Source of the DNA: JAHEZL01 sp964406465
GTDB taxonomy: Bacteria; Bacteroidota; Bacteroidia; Flavobacteriales_C; GCA-002722245
Direction of reading: 5' to 3'
DNA: 64,000 nucleotides
NCBI GenBank assembly: GCA_964406465.1
Contig: CAYORT010000005.1
Coordinates: 79,795 to 143,794 of the forward strand
Made by a program: the position numbers and the translations under genes. Shown here piece by piece: positions 17,293 through 25,881 of the stretch. Below the pieces are notes generated by a model. That model ran no database searches. It was not told the origin of the DNA and saw only the letters and a program-made list of their open reading frames with translations. Numbering within the stretch: position 1 is the stretch's first letter; each line of letters starts with the position of its first letter.

Positions 17293-19899
17293 GTGCAAGA
17301 AAAGCCAACCAAAGATAAAAACGAAACGCCATTAATGAAGCAATATAATGGCGTAAAGGAAAAGTATCCAGATGCTTTGGTATTGTTTCGTGTAGGCGAT
17401 TTTTATGAGACTTTTGGTGAAGATGCTATAAAAACCTCAAAGATTTTAGGAATTGTTCTTACAAAACGGTCTAATGGAACTGCTTCTGAGGTTGCTCTAG
17501 CTGGCTTTCCTCATCATTCATTAGAGACATATCTCCCAAAGTTGGTGAAGGCTGGACAACGTGTTGCTGTTTGCGATCAGTTGGAAGATCCAAAAATGAC
17601 CAAAACTATTGTAAAGCGCGGAGTGACCGAAGTTGTTACTCCGGGGGTTGCTATAAGCGACAGGGTTTTAGAACATAAAAGCAATAATTATTTAGCTGCA
17701 GTTACAATTGAAAGGTCAAAGGCAGGATTAGCTTTGGTAGATATAAGTACCGGTGAATTGTATGTTACCGAAGGAGAGTTTAGTTATATTGCTAAAACAC
17801 TTAATAGCTTTCAACCCAAAGAAGTTCTTTTTGCTAAAAATAAATTACAAAGATTCAATGAGTTGTTTGGCGGTCGGTACTATACTTATGGTTTGGAAGA
17901 TTGGGTTTTTGGTGAAGATTATGCTAAAGAACAAATTCAAAAACAATTTGAAACCGACAGCTTAAAGGGCTATGGAATTGATAAGGAAACCTTATCTATA
18001 ATTTCAGTTGGCGCCATCATTCATTATTTGCATTACAATCAACAAGACAATTTAAAACACATCAATAAAATATCTCGCATAGTTAGCGATGATTATGTGT
18101 GGCTCGATCCTTTTACCATTCGCAATTTAGAATTGGTTTATTCGCCCAATGTGGGTGCAATTACTTTGTTGGATATTATCGATCAAACACTCACACCTAT
18201 GGGAGGAAGGATGCTGCGTAAGTGGTTGGTTTTACCTCTAAAGGATAAAAAGAAGATTAATCAGCGACATGAAGTCGTTTCGTATTTACTTAAAAACAGA
18301 GAAAAAGCCGATGATATTCGTCGCATTTTAAGTGTTATAAGTGATATCGAACGTATTGCCTCTAAAATAGCAATGGCGCGTGTTTCACCAAAAGAGATAT
18401 GGCTATTGAAAGAATCATTGGTTGCAATTTCTAAATTGAAACTTTTGAATGATCCCGCTTCAGAGGTGTTTTCGAATCTAATGAATGAGCTTAATGATTG
18501 CTTGGCATTTATTCAACAAGTAGAAAAGATAATGTATCCAGAGCCTCCTTCGGTGGTGGGCAAGGGTAGATTAATTGCTGATGGAGTCGACAAAGCATTG
18601 GATGAATACAGAACCTTATCTACCGACTCTAAAAATTATTTGCTTGATGTTCAAAAAAGAGAAAGCGAGCAAACTGGAATTTCTTCATTAAAGATTTCAT
18701 ACAATAATGTGTTTGGTTACTTCATTGAAGTGCGTCATACACATAAAGATAAAGTGCCATCTACTTGGATTCGTAAACAAACATTGGTGAACGCAGAAAG
18801 GTACATTACCGAAGAGTTAAAAGAGTTTGAAACAAAGATACTTCAGGCGGAAGATAAAATAAATGAAATAGAAAATCGACTGTACAATGAGTTGGTTTCT
18901 GAAGCAGCAAATTACATTTCTATTTTGCAGAAAAACGCATCGCTTATTGGTATGCTAGATTGTTTGGTTGGTTTCGCAAAACAAGCTTTAGATAACGATT
19001 ACGTTCGACCCGAAATTGACGATTCTTTAGAGATTGATATTAAAGACGGCAGACATCCAGTGATTGAGAAGAATTTGCCTTTGGGAGAGAAATATGTGGC
19101 CAATGATATTTTTTTAGATGATAAAGAGCAGCAAATTATAATGGTTACTGGTCCGAATATGTCGGGTAAATCGGCTCTCTTGCGTCAAACAGCCTTGATT
19201 GTACTCTTGGCTCAAATTGGTTCTTTTGTGCCGGCTAAGAAGGCTAAAATAGGTGTAGTCGATAAAATTTTTACTAGAGTAGGAGCTTCAGATAACATTT
19301 CTACAGGAGAATCTACATTCATGGTGGAAATGAATGAGACAGCCAATATTCTCAATAATCTTTCTGAGCGTTCATTAATTCTCTTAGATGAAATTGGTAG
19401 AGGAACCAGCACTTACGATGGTATTTCAATCGCCTGGTCGATTGCCGAGTATATTCATGAATATCCTTTATTTAAATCAAAAACATTATTTGCTACACAT
19501 TACCACGAACTCAATGAAATGACCAATCTTTTTGAGAGAGTAAAAAATTATCATGTTTCGGTAAAAGAAGTGGATGCGAAAATTATCTTTTTAAGAAAGT
19601 TAGTGCCTGGTGGTAGTGAGCATAGTTTTGGTATTCATGTGGCGAAGTTGTCTGGCTTACCCAAATTGGTGATTAATAAAGCCAATGCGGTGTTAAAGAA
19701 GTTAGAGGAGCAGCGCGAAACCACAGAATCTCCTAAGTTGGCTAAAGTAGAAAGCAATGATATGCAACTGAGTTTTTTCCAACTCGACGATCCTTTGCTT
19801 GATGAAATAAAAGAAGATTTAAAAAGTTTAGATATTAATACACTCACGCCAGTAGAGGCTTTGATGAAGTTGAGTGAAATTAAAAAGAGGTTGGGTTAG
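17293..19899 (+). CDS. mutS: DNA mismatch repair protein MutS
   Basis: MutS recognises mismatches and starts methyl-independent or methyl-directed repair. The 868-residue protein has the mismatch-contact motif GDFYETF near residue 36 (Phe-x-Glu), the connector, lever and clamp regions, and the ABC ATPase. Walker A is GPNMSGKS near 619, the D-loop region is LLDEIGRGTSTYDG, and ATHYHEL ends the set. Length matches MutS1. The start is GTG; the weak -7 box TATATTTA at 17266-17273 lies 19 bp upstream. Its stop overlaps the convergent 63-residue gene by 4 bases. Confidence 0.97.
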   Translation: MQEKPTKDKNETPLMKQYNGVKEKYPDALVLFRVGDFYETFGEDAIKTSKILGIVLTKRSNGTASEVALAGFPHHSLETYLPKLVKAGQRVAVCDQLEDPKMTKTIVKRGVTEVVTPGVAISDRVLEHKSNNYLAAVTIERSKAGLALVDISTGELYVTEGEFSYIAKTLNSFQPKEVLFAKNKLQRFNELFGGRYYTYGLEDWVFGEDYAKEQIQKQFETDSLKGYGIDKETLSIISVGAIIHYLHYNQQDNLKHINKISRIVSDDYVWLDPFTIRNLELVYSPNVGAITLLDIIDQTLTPMGGRMLRKWLVLPLKDKKKINQRHEVVSYLLKNREKADDIRRILSVISDIERIASKIAMARVSPKEIWLLKESLVAISKLKLLNDPASEVFSNLMNELNDCLAFIQQVEKIMYPEPPSVVGKGRLIADGVDKALDEYRTLSTDSKNYLLDVQKRESEQTGISSLKISYNNVFGYFIEVRHTHKDKVPSTWIRKQTLVNAERYITEELKEFETKILQAEDKINEIENRLYNELVSEAANYISILQKNASLIGMLDCLVGFAKQALDNDYVRPEIDDSLEIDIKDGRHPVIEKNLPLGEKYVANDIFLDDKEQQIIMVTGPNMSGKSALLRQTALIVLLAQIGSFVPAKKAKIGVVDKIFTRVGASDNISTGESTFMVEMNETANILNNLSERSLILLDEIGRGTSTYDGISIAWSIAEYIHEYPLFKSKTLFATHYHELNEMTNLFERVKNYHVSVKEVDAKIIFLRKLVPGGSEHSFGIHVAKLSGLPKLVINKANAVLKKLEEQRETTESPKLAKVESNDMQLSFFQLDDPLLDEIKEDLKSLDINTLTPVEALMKLSEIKKRLG

Positions 19900-20087
19900 A
19901 AGAAGCGCATCAATCTTACAACGCCCATGAATCCTACTAAAAACAATAGAATCACAATCACTGTTTTGTAGGCTCCTTTAAAGAGTTTAGGATTCTTTTT
20001 AATGTCTTTTCGGTAAGCGAATACCAATCCACTGATGAATACCAAAACGAAAAATAAAATGAAATATAATCTGCCTTCTGTGAACAT
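19896..20087 (-). CDS. Small conserved membrane protein, two TM helices
   Basis: The 63-residue protein has two hydrophobic segments (about residues 7-24 and 42-60) separated by a basic loop YRKDIKKNPK. This pattern resembles short membrane proteins found widely in Bacteroidota, and it fills a gap of the right size between mutS and pirin. The function is unknown. It overlaps the mutS stop by 4 bases, tail to tail. Confidence 0.65.
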   Translation of the reverse strand: MFTEGRLYFILFFVLVFISGLVFAYRKDIKKNPKLFKGAYKTVIVILLFLVGFMGVVRLMRFF

Positions 20088-20103
20088 TTGGTAAAGATAA
20101 TAT

Positions 20104-20817
20104 TTATTTCAGCATAGGCACTTCTATGAGCAGCACTTCACTGTCGCCTAAACTTTTATAATCAAAGGAAGTACATTCCCAAATGCCTAAAGCATCTCTT
20201 TCATTGAGTTCGTTCCCAGCCACAATGGCCTTGCCTTTTAGCATAAAAGCATACACTCCATTTCCATCTTTTTTCAATGTGTAATTGTACTTTTTATCAG
20301 TAGAAAAGGCGCCAATGTGAAACCACGCTTTTTGATGTATCCAAACTCCTTCGTCATCAAAGTAGGGAGATAGAATTTGCTGAAATCTATTGATTCGGTC
20401 CTCTGGTTCTAGGCTAATTTGATCATAGCGAGGATTAACATCTTGAACATCTGGAATAATCCAAATTTGCAAAAATTTCACCTCTCTGTCGTCATTCTTA
20501 TTGTATTCACTGTGTTCTATGCCGGTGCCAGCACTCATCACTTGAATGTCTCCTTTCTTAATCACAGTGACATTTCCCATGCTGTCTTTATGTTCCAAAT
20601 CACCTTCTAATGGTATTGAAATGATTTCCATATTTTGATGCGGATGTGTACCAAAACCTGCACCAGCGGCAACAGTATCATCGTTTAACACTCGTAATGC
20701 ACCAAAATGTATCTTTTGGGGATTATAGTAGTTGGCAAAACTAAAGCTATGATGCGATTTCAACCAACCGTGATTAGCGTGTCCGCGCGTAGAAGATGGA
20801 TGCAATATAGTTTTCAT
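20104..20817 (-). CDS. Pirin-family bicupin protein
   Basis: The 237-residue protein is a pirin/YhhW-type bicupin. It opens with the typical RGHANHGWLKSHHSFSFANYY stretch near residue 10. The N-terminal cupin has the metal-binding set HPHQNMEI (near 58) and the later HSE and LEH elements (EGDLEHKDSMGN, GTGIEHSEYN). The C-terminal cupin is shorter. YhhW-like pirins can oxidise quercetin in vitro, but the natural role is unknown. A 16-bp gap separates it from the small membrane protein gene downstream. Confidence 0.92.
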   Translation of the reverse strand: MKTILHPSSTRGHANHGWLKSHHSFSFANYYNPQKIHFGALRVLNDDTVAAGAGFGTHPHQNMEIISIPLEGDLEHKDSMGNVTVIKKGDIQVMSAGTGIEHSEYNKNDDREVKFLQIWIIPDVQDVNPRYDQISLEPEDRINRFQQILSPYFDDEGVWIHQKAWFHIGAFSTDKKYNYTLKKDGNGVYAFMLKGKAIVAGNELNERDALGIWECTSFDYKSLGDSEVLLIEVPMLK

Positions 20818-21026
20818 AAGTTCTGCTTAGGTTTATGAATTTATAATACAATCATTAAGTTACTGTTTTTTTTAATGCCAAACATCAAGATAAATAAATT
20901 GAAATATTGTTTCCATGATAGTTTTTCAAACTTTGATTCTGGCAAGAATTTTAAATTTTCATTAGTATTTTACAGTGCGGTTTATGCCGCCATCGATCAT
21001 CATATTTGTAGAGTTTATTTTTATAA

Positions 21027-21308
21027 ATGGGAAAAAATGATCGATTGGCTTTGCGTTTACAAGAACTCAATAAAATGCCAAATGCTTCATACCAAACTTT
21101 GCAAAAGGCCATTGAAAACCCCGATGCTGAAATTTGCGCTAATAGCATTATTTCACTCATCAAAACTGCCACTTATTTGCTAAGCAAACAACTGTTTTAT
21201 TTGGAGCAAAATTTTGTGAAGCACGGTGGTTTGAAAGAGAGTATGTTTAAAGCGAGGTTGAACGCGAGGGGTAAGTCGTGGTTGGAAAGAGGACTTTGGG
21301 GACTTTGA
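21027..21308 (+). pseudogene. Orphan four-helix-bundle suffix domain, likely truncated gene
   Basis: The 93-residue product resembles only the C-terminal suffix region of four-helix-bundle (S23/23S-IVS-like) proteins: ENPDAEICANSIISLIK, then TYLLSKQLFYLEQNFVKHGG, then a KARLNARG tail. In the full-length relatives I know, an N-terminal helical bundle of about 100 residues precedes this part. No matching sequence is found upstream in any frame between 20818 and 21026. The last ten codons are made of the 9-bp tandem repeat described separately. The most likely reading is a 5'-deleted gene; a short stand-alone protein is the alternative. Confidence 0.55.
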
Positions 21309-21333
21309 GGACTTTGAGGACATTGATGACCTT
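21289..21333. repeat. Five tandem 9-bp units of the GAGGACTTT type
   Basis: Successive 9-mers read GAGGACTTT, GGGGACTTT, GAGGACTTT, GAGGACATT and GATGACCTT. The array forms the end of the four-helix-bundle-suffix ORF and runs past its stop. Confidence 0.8.
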
Positions 21334-21350
21334 TAGATAGTACTTCACTC

Positions 21351-21386
21351 AAGGTCTTCAAGGTCGCCAGCGTCTTTAAGGTCTTC
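21351..21386. repeat. Four tandem 9-bp units in inverse orientation
   Basis: The 9-mers AAGGTCTTC, AAGGTCGCC, AGCGTCTTT and AAGGTCTTC are related to the reverse complement of the units at 21289-21333. The two arrays could pair into an imperfect hairpin. Confidence 0.75.
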
Positions 21387-21401
21387 TATTGCAATAAATA
21401 C

Positions 21402-21430
21402 AAAAAAAGGGCGAATTCTATCGCCCTTTT
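21402..21430 (-). terminator. Intrinsic terminator after sucB
   Basis: A 10-bp stem (21405-21414 with 21421-21430) and 6-base loop are followed on the minus strand by a T-run. It lies 26 bp after the sucB stop. Confidence 0.85.
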
Positions 21431-21455
21431 CACTTGTGATAAATTATGATTTCCT

Positions 21456-22703
21456 CTACAACCCCAACAAAATCTCCTCAGCGCTTTTCGCACCCAACAG
21501 CATTTTACCAGGATTCTCTAACATTTCTTTTACTTTCACCAAGAAACCTACCGATTCTTTACCATCGATGATTCTGTGGTCGTAGCTTAAAGCAACGTAC
21601 ATGATAGGACGAATCACAATTTGTCCGTCAACCACTACTGCACGTTCAACTATATTGTGCATACCTAAAATTGCAGATTGAGGAGGATTGATGATTGGAG
21701 TAGATAACATTGAACCAAACACACCCCCGTTGGTGATAGTGAATGTTCCTCCAGTCATATCTTCAATAGATAATTTACCATCACGCGCTTTCAAAGCCAA
21801 ACGTTTGATTTCAGCTTCAATTTGTGCTAAGCTCATTTGCTCTGCATTTCTCAATACAGGTACCATTAATCCTTTTGGAGAGCTAACAGCAATAGCTACA
21901 TCGGCGTAGTCGAATGATACGATGTCAGTTCCATCAATCATTGAGTTTACACCGGGGTACAATCTCAACGCTTCGGTAACCGCTTTAGTAAAGAAACTCA
22001 TGAAACCTAAGTTTACATCGTGTTTCTTAGCGAAAGCATCTTTATACTTTTTACGAATATCCATTATAGGCTTCATGTCAACTTCATTGAAGGTAGTCAA
22101 CATTGCTGTTTCTTGTTTTACAGAAACCAAACGCTCAGATAATTTCTTACGCAATGCGCTCATTTTATGACGCTCAGTATCACGTGAACCGCCCCAACCT
22201 TGTCCAACCTGACTAGCATCAACACCTGAAGTAATATAGTTCACCACATCAGATTTTGTTACTCTTCCGCCTTTTCCTGTTCCATTAACTTTACCAGCAG
22301 CAACACCGTTTTCATCCATTAATTTCTTTGCAGATACAGATGGGTGTCCGGCAGCATAAGAAGCTTCAACTTTAGCCTCAGCCTTTGGAGCTTCTTCTTT
22401 TTTAGCAGGAGCAGCAGCAACCACTTCTTTTTTAGGAGCAGCAGGAGCACCAGCAGGTTTTGCAGCAGCAGTATCAATCTGACAAACTACAGCACCCACT
22501 TTAACAGTAGTACCAGCTTCAACTAATATTTTTACGGCACCAGCTTCTTCAGCAACCAATTCAAGCGTTGCTTTATCAGAATCGATTTCACCAATTACAT
22601 CATCTTTTTCAACCCAGTCACCATTTTGTTTAACCCAGTTTGCAATTTCCACTTCTGTGATTGATTCGCCGGGAGAAGGAACTTTAACGTCTTTAATTGC
22701 CAT
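21456..22703 (-). CDS. sucB: 2-oxoglutarate dehydrogenase E2, dihydrolipoyl succinyltransferase
   Basis: SucB is the E2 core of the 2-oxoglutarate dehydrogenase complex, passing succinyl from lipoate to CoA. The 415-residue protein has the lipoyl domain with Lys44 in EIDSDKATLEL and an Ala/Pro/Lys/Glu-rich hinge at about 80-112. The peripheral-subunit-binding domain lies near 118-150 (SAKKLMDENGV). The CAT domain ends with the catalytic HxxxD in SYDHRIIDGKE (His376, Asp380). The sucA-like partner upstream fixes it as the succinyl rather than acetyl enzyme. A five-copy TTAATTN heptamer lies between the two genes. Confidence 0.95.
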   Translation of the reverse strand: MAIKDVKVPSPGESITEVEIANWVKQNGDWVEKDDVIGEIDSDKATLELVAEEAGAVKILVEAGTTVKVGAVVCQIDTAAAKPAGAPAAPKKEVVAAAPAKKEEAPKAEAKVEASYAAGHPSVSAKKLMDENGVAAGKVNGTGKGGRVTKSDVVNYITSGVDASQVGQGWGGSRDTERHKMSALRKKLSERLVSVKQETAMLTTFNEVDMKPIMDIRKKYKDAFAKKHDVNLGFMSFFTKAVTEALRLYPGVNSMIDGTDIVSFDYADVAIAVSSPKGLMVPVLRNAEQMSLAQIEAEIKRLALKARDGKLSIEDMTGGTFTITNGGVFGSMLSTPIINPPQSAILGMHNIVERAVVVDGQIVIRPIMYVALSYDHRIIDGKESVGFLVKVKEMLENPGKMLLGAKSAEEILLGL

Positions 22704-22714
22704 GACTTTTACCT

Positions 22715-22749
22715 TTAATTCTTAATTATAAATTCTTAATTTTTAATTA
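22715..22749. repeat. Five tandem TTAATTN heptamers between sucA and sucB
   Basis: Consecutive heptamers TTAATTC, TTAATTA, TAAATTC, TTAATTT and TTAATTA fill most of the 43-bp gap and touch the sucA stop. Confidence 0.7.
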
Positions 22750-25491
22750 TTTCACTGCTACTAATTTTGCGTGAGAGAAAACTTTATCGAATAATGCTTT
22801 CACACGTTTTTCGTGGCGTTTAGATGAACCTGTTGCTGGTGAAGCCGATTCAGGAATAGATATTACATCTAATTTAATTCCTTTGAATTTGCGAACCATG
22901 AAAGACCATGCTCCCATGTTTTCTGGCTCCTCTTGCAACCAGAAATATTTCTCAGCTTTTTTGTATTTAGCAATGATAGCATCCACTTGTTGTTGAGGGA
23001 AAGGATACATTTGCTCTAAACGAACAACAGCAATATTTTTAAATTCACCTACTGCTTGTTTTTTGTCCATGTAATCGTAATAAACTTTACCAGTACAGAA
23101 CATTACGGTATCAACATCTGCAGCCTTAACAGAAGCGTCATCAATCACCTCTTGGAAAGAACCTTTAGTTAAATCTTCAACTGTTGATACACACGCAGGG
23201 AATCTCAATAATTTTTTAGGAGTAAACACCACCAATGGTTTGCGGAATTCGCGTTTCAATTGACGACGCAATACGTGGAAGAAGTTAGCAGGAGTAGAGG
23301 CATCTACAATTTGCATGTTGTTACGTGCTGCTAGTTGTAAGAATCTTTCCATTCTTGCTGAAGAGTGCTCGGCACCCTGACCTTCATAGCCGTGAGGCAT
23401 CAGCATCACCAAACCGTTTTGACACTTCCACTTATCTTCAGTTGCAGAGATAAACTGGTCGATGATGATTTGCGCACCATTGTTAAAGTCACCAAACTGA
23501 GCTTCCCAAATGGTTAAGGTGTTTGGAGTGCTCAAGGCATAACCATATTCAAAACCTAACACACCATATTCAGATAAAAATGAGTTATGGATATTGATTT
23601 TAGCAGGTTGTTTCGGGTCAATATTATTTAAGTTGCAGTATTCTTGCTCAGATTCTTCTACTTTCAATACCGCATGACGGTGAGAGAAAGTACCACGCTC
23701 TACATCTTGTCCGGTGAAACGCACAGGATGTCCTTCCATCATCAAAGTACCGTACGCCAACAATTCACACATACCCCAATCTAATTGATTGGTTTCGGTG
23801 ATCATTGCTTTTCTCTTTTCTAGTTCCTTATCAATTTTTTTGATGAACTTCATGTCACTAGGAGTAGTGTATAAAGCCTCAGCTACTTTCAATAAAGCCT
23901 TTTTATCAACGCCAGTTTCAGGAGATTTTACGAAATCTTCATCGGTTGATTTGCGGAAACCTTCCCAATAATCTTTTAAGAATGAAGTGATTTTAGATTT
24001 TTCAATTTCTTTAGCCTCTGCCAATCTAGCATTCAATTCATCTTGGAATTTTTGTTCCATTTCCTTAGCCATAGCCGCTTCTAAAACACCTTCTTCCATT
24101 AATTTTTTAACGTAAATAGTGCGCGGATCTGGGTGATTAGCGATGATTTTGTATAGCAAAGGTTGAGTATATCTTGGTTCATCACCTTCATTGTGACCGT
24201 GTTTACGGTAGCACAACATATCGATGAAAACATCTCTCTTGTATTTTTGGCGGTATTCCATAGCCAAGTTAATGGTGTGGGTCATTGCTTCTGCGTCGTC
24301 TCCATTTACGTGGAAAACAGGACACAAAGTAACTTTAGCGATATCAGTACAATAAGTAGATGAACGCGCATCAAGGTAGTTGGTGGTGAAACCTACCTGA
24401 TTGTTAATCACGATGTGTATAGTTCCGCCGGTTTTATAAGCCTTTAATTGAGCCATTTGAACCACTTCGTAAACTATACCTTGTCCGGCAATAGCCGCAT
24501 CACCGTGAATCAATATCGGACAAACCTTATTCAAATCACCGCCCAATTGGTTGTCTAATTTTGCTTTAGCGATACCTTCTACCACCGGGTCAACCGCTTC
24601 TAAGTGAGAAGGGTTAGGCGATAGAGTCAAACGAACATTTTTACCAATATCGGTTTTGATGTCGCAAGTATAGCCCATGTGGTATTTCACGTCACCATCA
24701 AAAAGGTTGTCGTCTTCGTAATCTTTAGAGTCGAATTCAGAGAAAATTTCTTTGTAAGTTTTGTAGAAAATGTTCGCTAAAACGTTCAATCTACCGCGGT
24801 GAGCCATACCAAATACGAACTCATCGATACCTAGTTCGGCACCTTTCTCTACTACTGAATCTAAAGCTGGAATCAAAACCTCAGCTCCTTGAAGAGAGAA
24901 ACGTTTTTGACCCACATATTTTTTATCTAAGAATGATTCAAAAACAACAGCCTGATTCAATTTTTTAAGAATCTGACGTTTTTGATCAACTGTAAATTTA
25001 GTTTTGTTTTTAGTGCTTTCAATTTTATCTTTCAACCAGTTGAAAGTTTCTGGGTGACGGATATAAGCGAACTCAACACCAATCGACTCGCAGTAAGTTT
25101 CTTCAAGGTGAGCAACGATATCTTTTAGTTTCGCTGCGCCCAAGCCTATGTGTTTACCAGCTTGGAAAACTGTTTCCAAATCTTTTTCAGTAAATCCGAA
25201 GTTTTCGATGGCAAGATTAGGTGAATATTGTCTTCTTGCTCTCACCGGATTGGTTTTGGTGAAAAGGTGTCCGCTTTTACGGTAAGCCTCAATCAATTCA
25301 ACCACTTTAAATTCTTTAGCTACATTTTCAGGTACCGCACCATCGGTATTGAAATTAGCCTCAAAGAAGTCGAATCCAGCAAAAAACTGTTTCCAGCTAG
25401 CATCAACAGAATCGGGGTTTTGAAGAAATTGTTGGTATAAATTCTCAATCGCGTTTACATCCGCGTTTCCTACGTATGAAAAATCACTCAT
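22747..25491 (-). CDS. sucA: 2-oxoglutarate dehydrogenase E1
   Basis: This is the thiamine-diphosphate-dependent decarboxylase of the 2-oxoglutarate dehydrogenase complex in the TCA cycle. The 914-residue protein has the E1o N-terminal helical arm and the HRGRLNVLANIF motif. HGDAAIAGQGIVYE lies in the ThDP region, and the NNQVGFTT and RYKRDVFIDM-like stretches follow. The transketolase-like domain contains MPHGYEGQGAEHSSAR. Length fits bacterial OdhA/SucA. It heads the sucA-sucB operon with a perfect -7 element 23 bp before the start. Confidence 0.97.
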   Translation of the reverse strand: MSDFSYVGNADVNAIENLYQQFLQNPDSVDASWKQFFAGFDFFEANFNTDGAVPENVAKEFKVVELIEAYRKSGHLFTKTNPVRARRQYSPNLAIENFGFTEKDLETVFQAGKHIGLGAAKLKDIVAHLEETYCESIGVEFAYIRHPETFNWLKDKIESTKNKTKFTVDQKRQILKKLNQAVVFESFLDKKYVGQKRFSLQGAEVLIPALDSVVEKGAELGIDEFVFGMAHRGRLNVLANIFYKTYKEIFSEFDSKDYEDDNLFDGDVKYHMGYTCDIKTDIGKNVRLTLSPNPSHLEAVDPVVEGIAKAKLDNQLGGDLNKVCPILIHGDAAIAGQGIVYEVVQMAQLKAYKTGGTIHIVINNQVGFTTNYLDARSSTYCTDIAKVTLCPVFHVNGDDAEAMTHTINLAMEYRQKYKRDVFIDMLCYRKHGHNEGDEPRYTQPLLYKIIANHPDPRTIYVKKLMEEGVLEAAMAKEMEQKFQDELNARLAEAKEIEKSKITSFLKDYWEGFRKSTDEDFVKSPETGVDKKALLKVAEALYTTPSDMKFIKKIDKELEKRKAMITETNQLDWGMCELLAYGTLMMEGHPVRFTGQDVERGTFSHRHAVLKVEESEQEYCNLNNIDPKQPAKINIHNSFLSEYGVLGFEYGYALSTPNTLTIWEAQFGDFNNGAQIIIDQFISATEDKWKCQNGLVMLMPHGYEGQGAEHSSARMERFLQLAARNNMQIVDASTPANFFHVLRRQLKREFRKPLVVFTPKKLLRFPACVSTVEDLTKGSFQEVIDDASVKAADVDTVMFCTGKVYYDYMDKKQAVGEFKNIAVVRLEQMYPFPQQQVDAIIAKYKKAEKYFWLQEEPENMGAWSFMVRKFKGIKLDVISIPESASPATGSSKRHEKRVKALFDKVFSHAKLVAVK

Positions 25492-25514
25492 AATTGTTAG
25501 TTCTGATTAACAGC

Positions 25515-25522
25515 CAAATGTA
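25515..25522 (-). promoter_or_regulatory. -7 promoter element for sucA
   Basis: The minus strand reads TACATTTG, ending 23 bp before the sucA ATG. No -33 TTTG sits at the right distance. Confidence 0.5.
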
Positions 25523-25527
25523 ATGTT

Positions 25528-25881
25528 TTATTTAGAAAAATACTCTCTGATAACAACCTTTTTCAACTCTCTTTCTAAAATCATTTGGGTGAGGGCATCG
25601 ATGGGTTGGTCTTCGTGATGCAAAGTTTTGAGCACTTTATTTTCGTCTAAGTCAATCTGGTAAAGGATATTCCATAGGGTGTGCTGCTGTTTTTCCCACA
25701 AGTAAGCCACGTGTGAAAACACCTGTTTGTAGAGTTCGTTGTAGGCTGTTTCGGTATTGCCAGAAAAAGATACCTCTTGGCTGAAAGTGCCGAAATCTTT
25801 TTGAATTTGGGCTGCGGTTTTCTGAATGATATCAATTTTTTTTTGGAAAGGAGATAAATCTTTCAGATTGAGGGCTTCCAT
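25528..25881 (-). CDS. Conserved hypothetical protein, helical
   Basis: The 117-residue soluble, mostly helical protein has no signal peptide or recognised domain. Its ATG overlaps the stop codon of the polyprenyl synthase gene in the arrangement TAATG, so translation is coupled and a function linked to that enzyme is possible. Amino-acid composition and codon use look like those of the neighbours, which supports a real gene. Confidence 0.7.
   Translation of the reverse strand: MEALNLKDLSPFQKKIDIIQKTAAQIQKDFGTFSQEVSFSGNTETAYNELYKQVFSHVAYLWEKQQHTLWNILYQIDLDENKVLKTLHHEDQPIDALTQMILERELKKVVIREYFSK

Noticed and set aside
20875..21183. 102-codon plus-strand ORF between pirin and the suffix gene
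   Set aside because: It overlaps the suffix-domain frame, has a random composition and no recognisable segment.
21289..21386. CRISPR array
   Set aside because: The units are 9 bp, contiguous and without spacers, and no cas gene is present.
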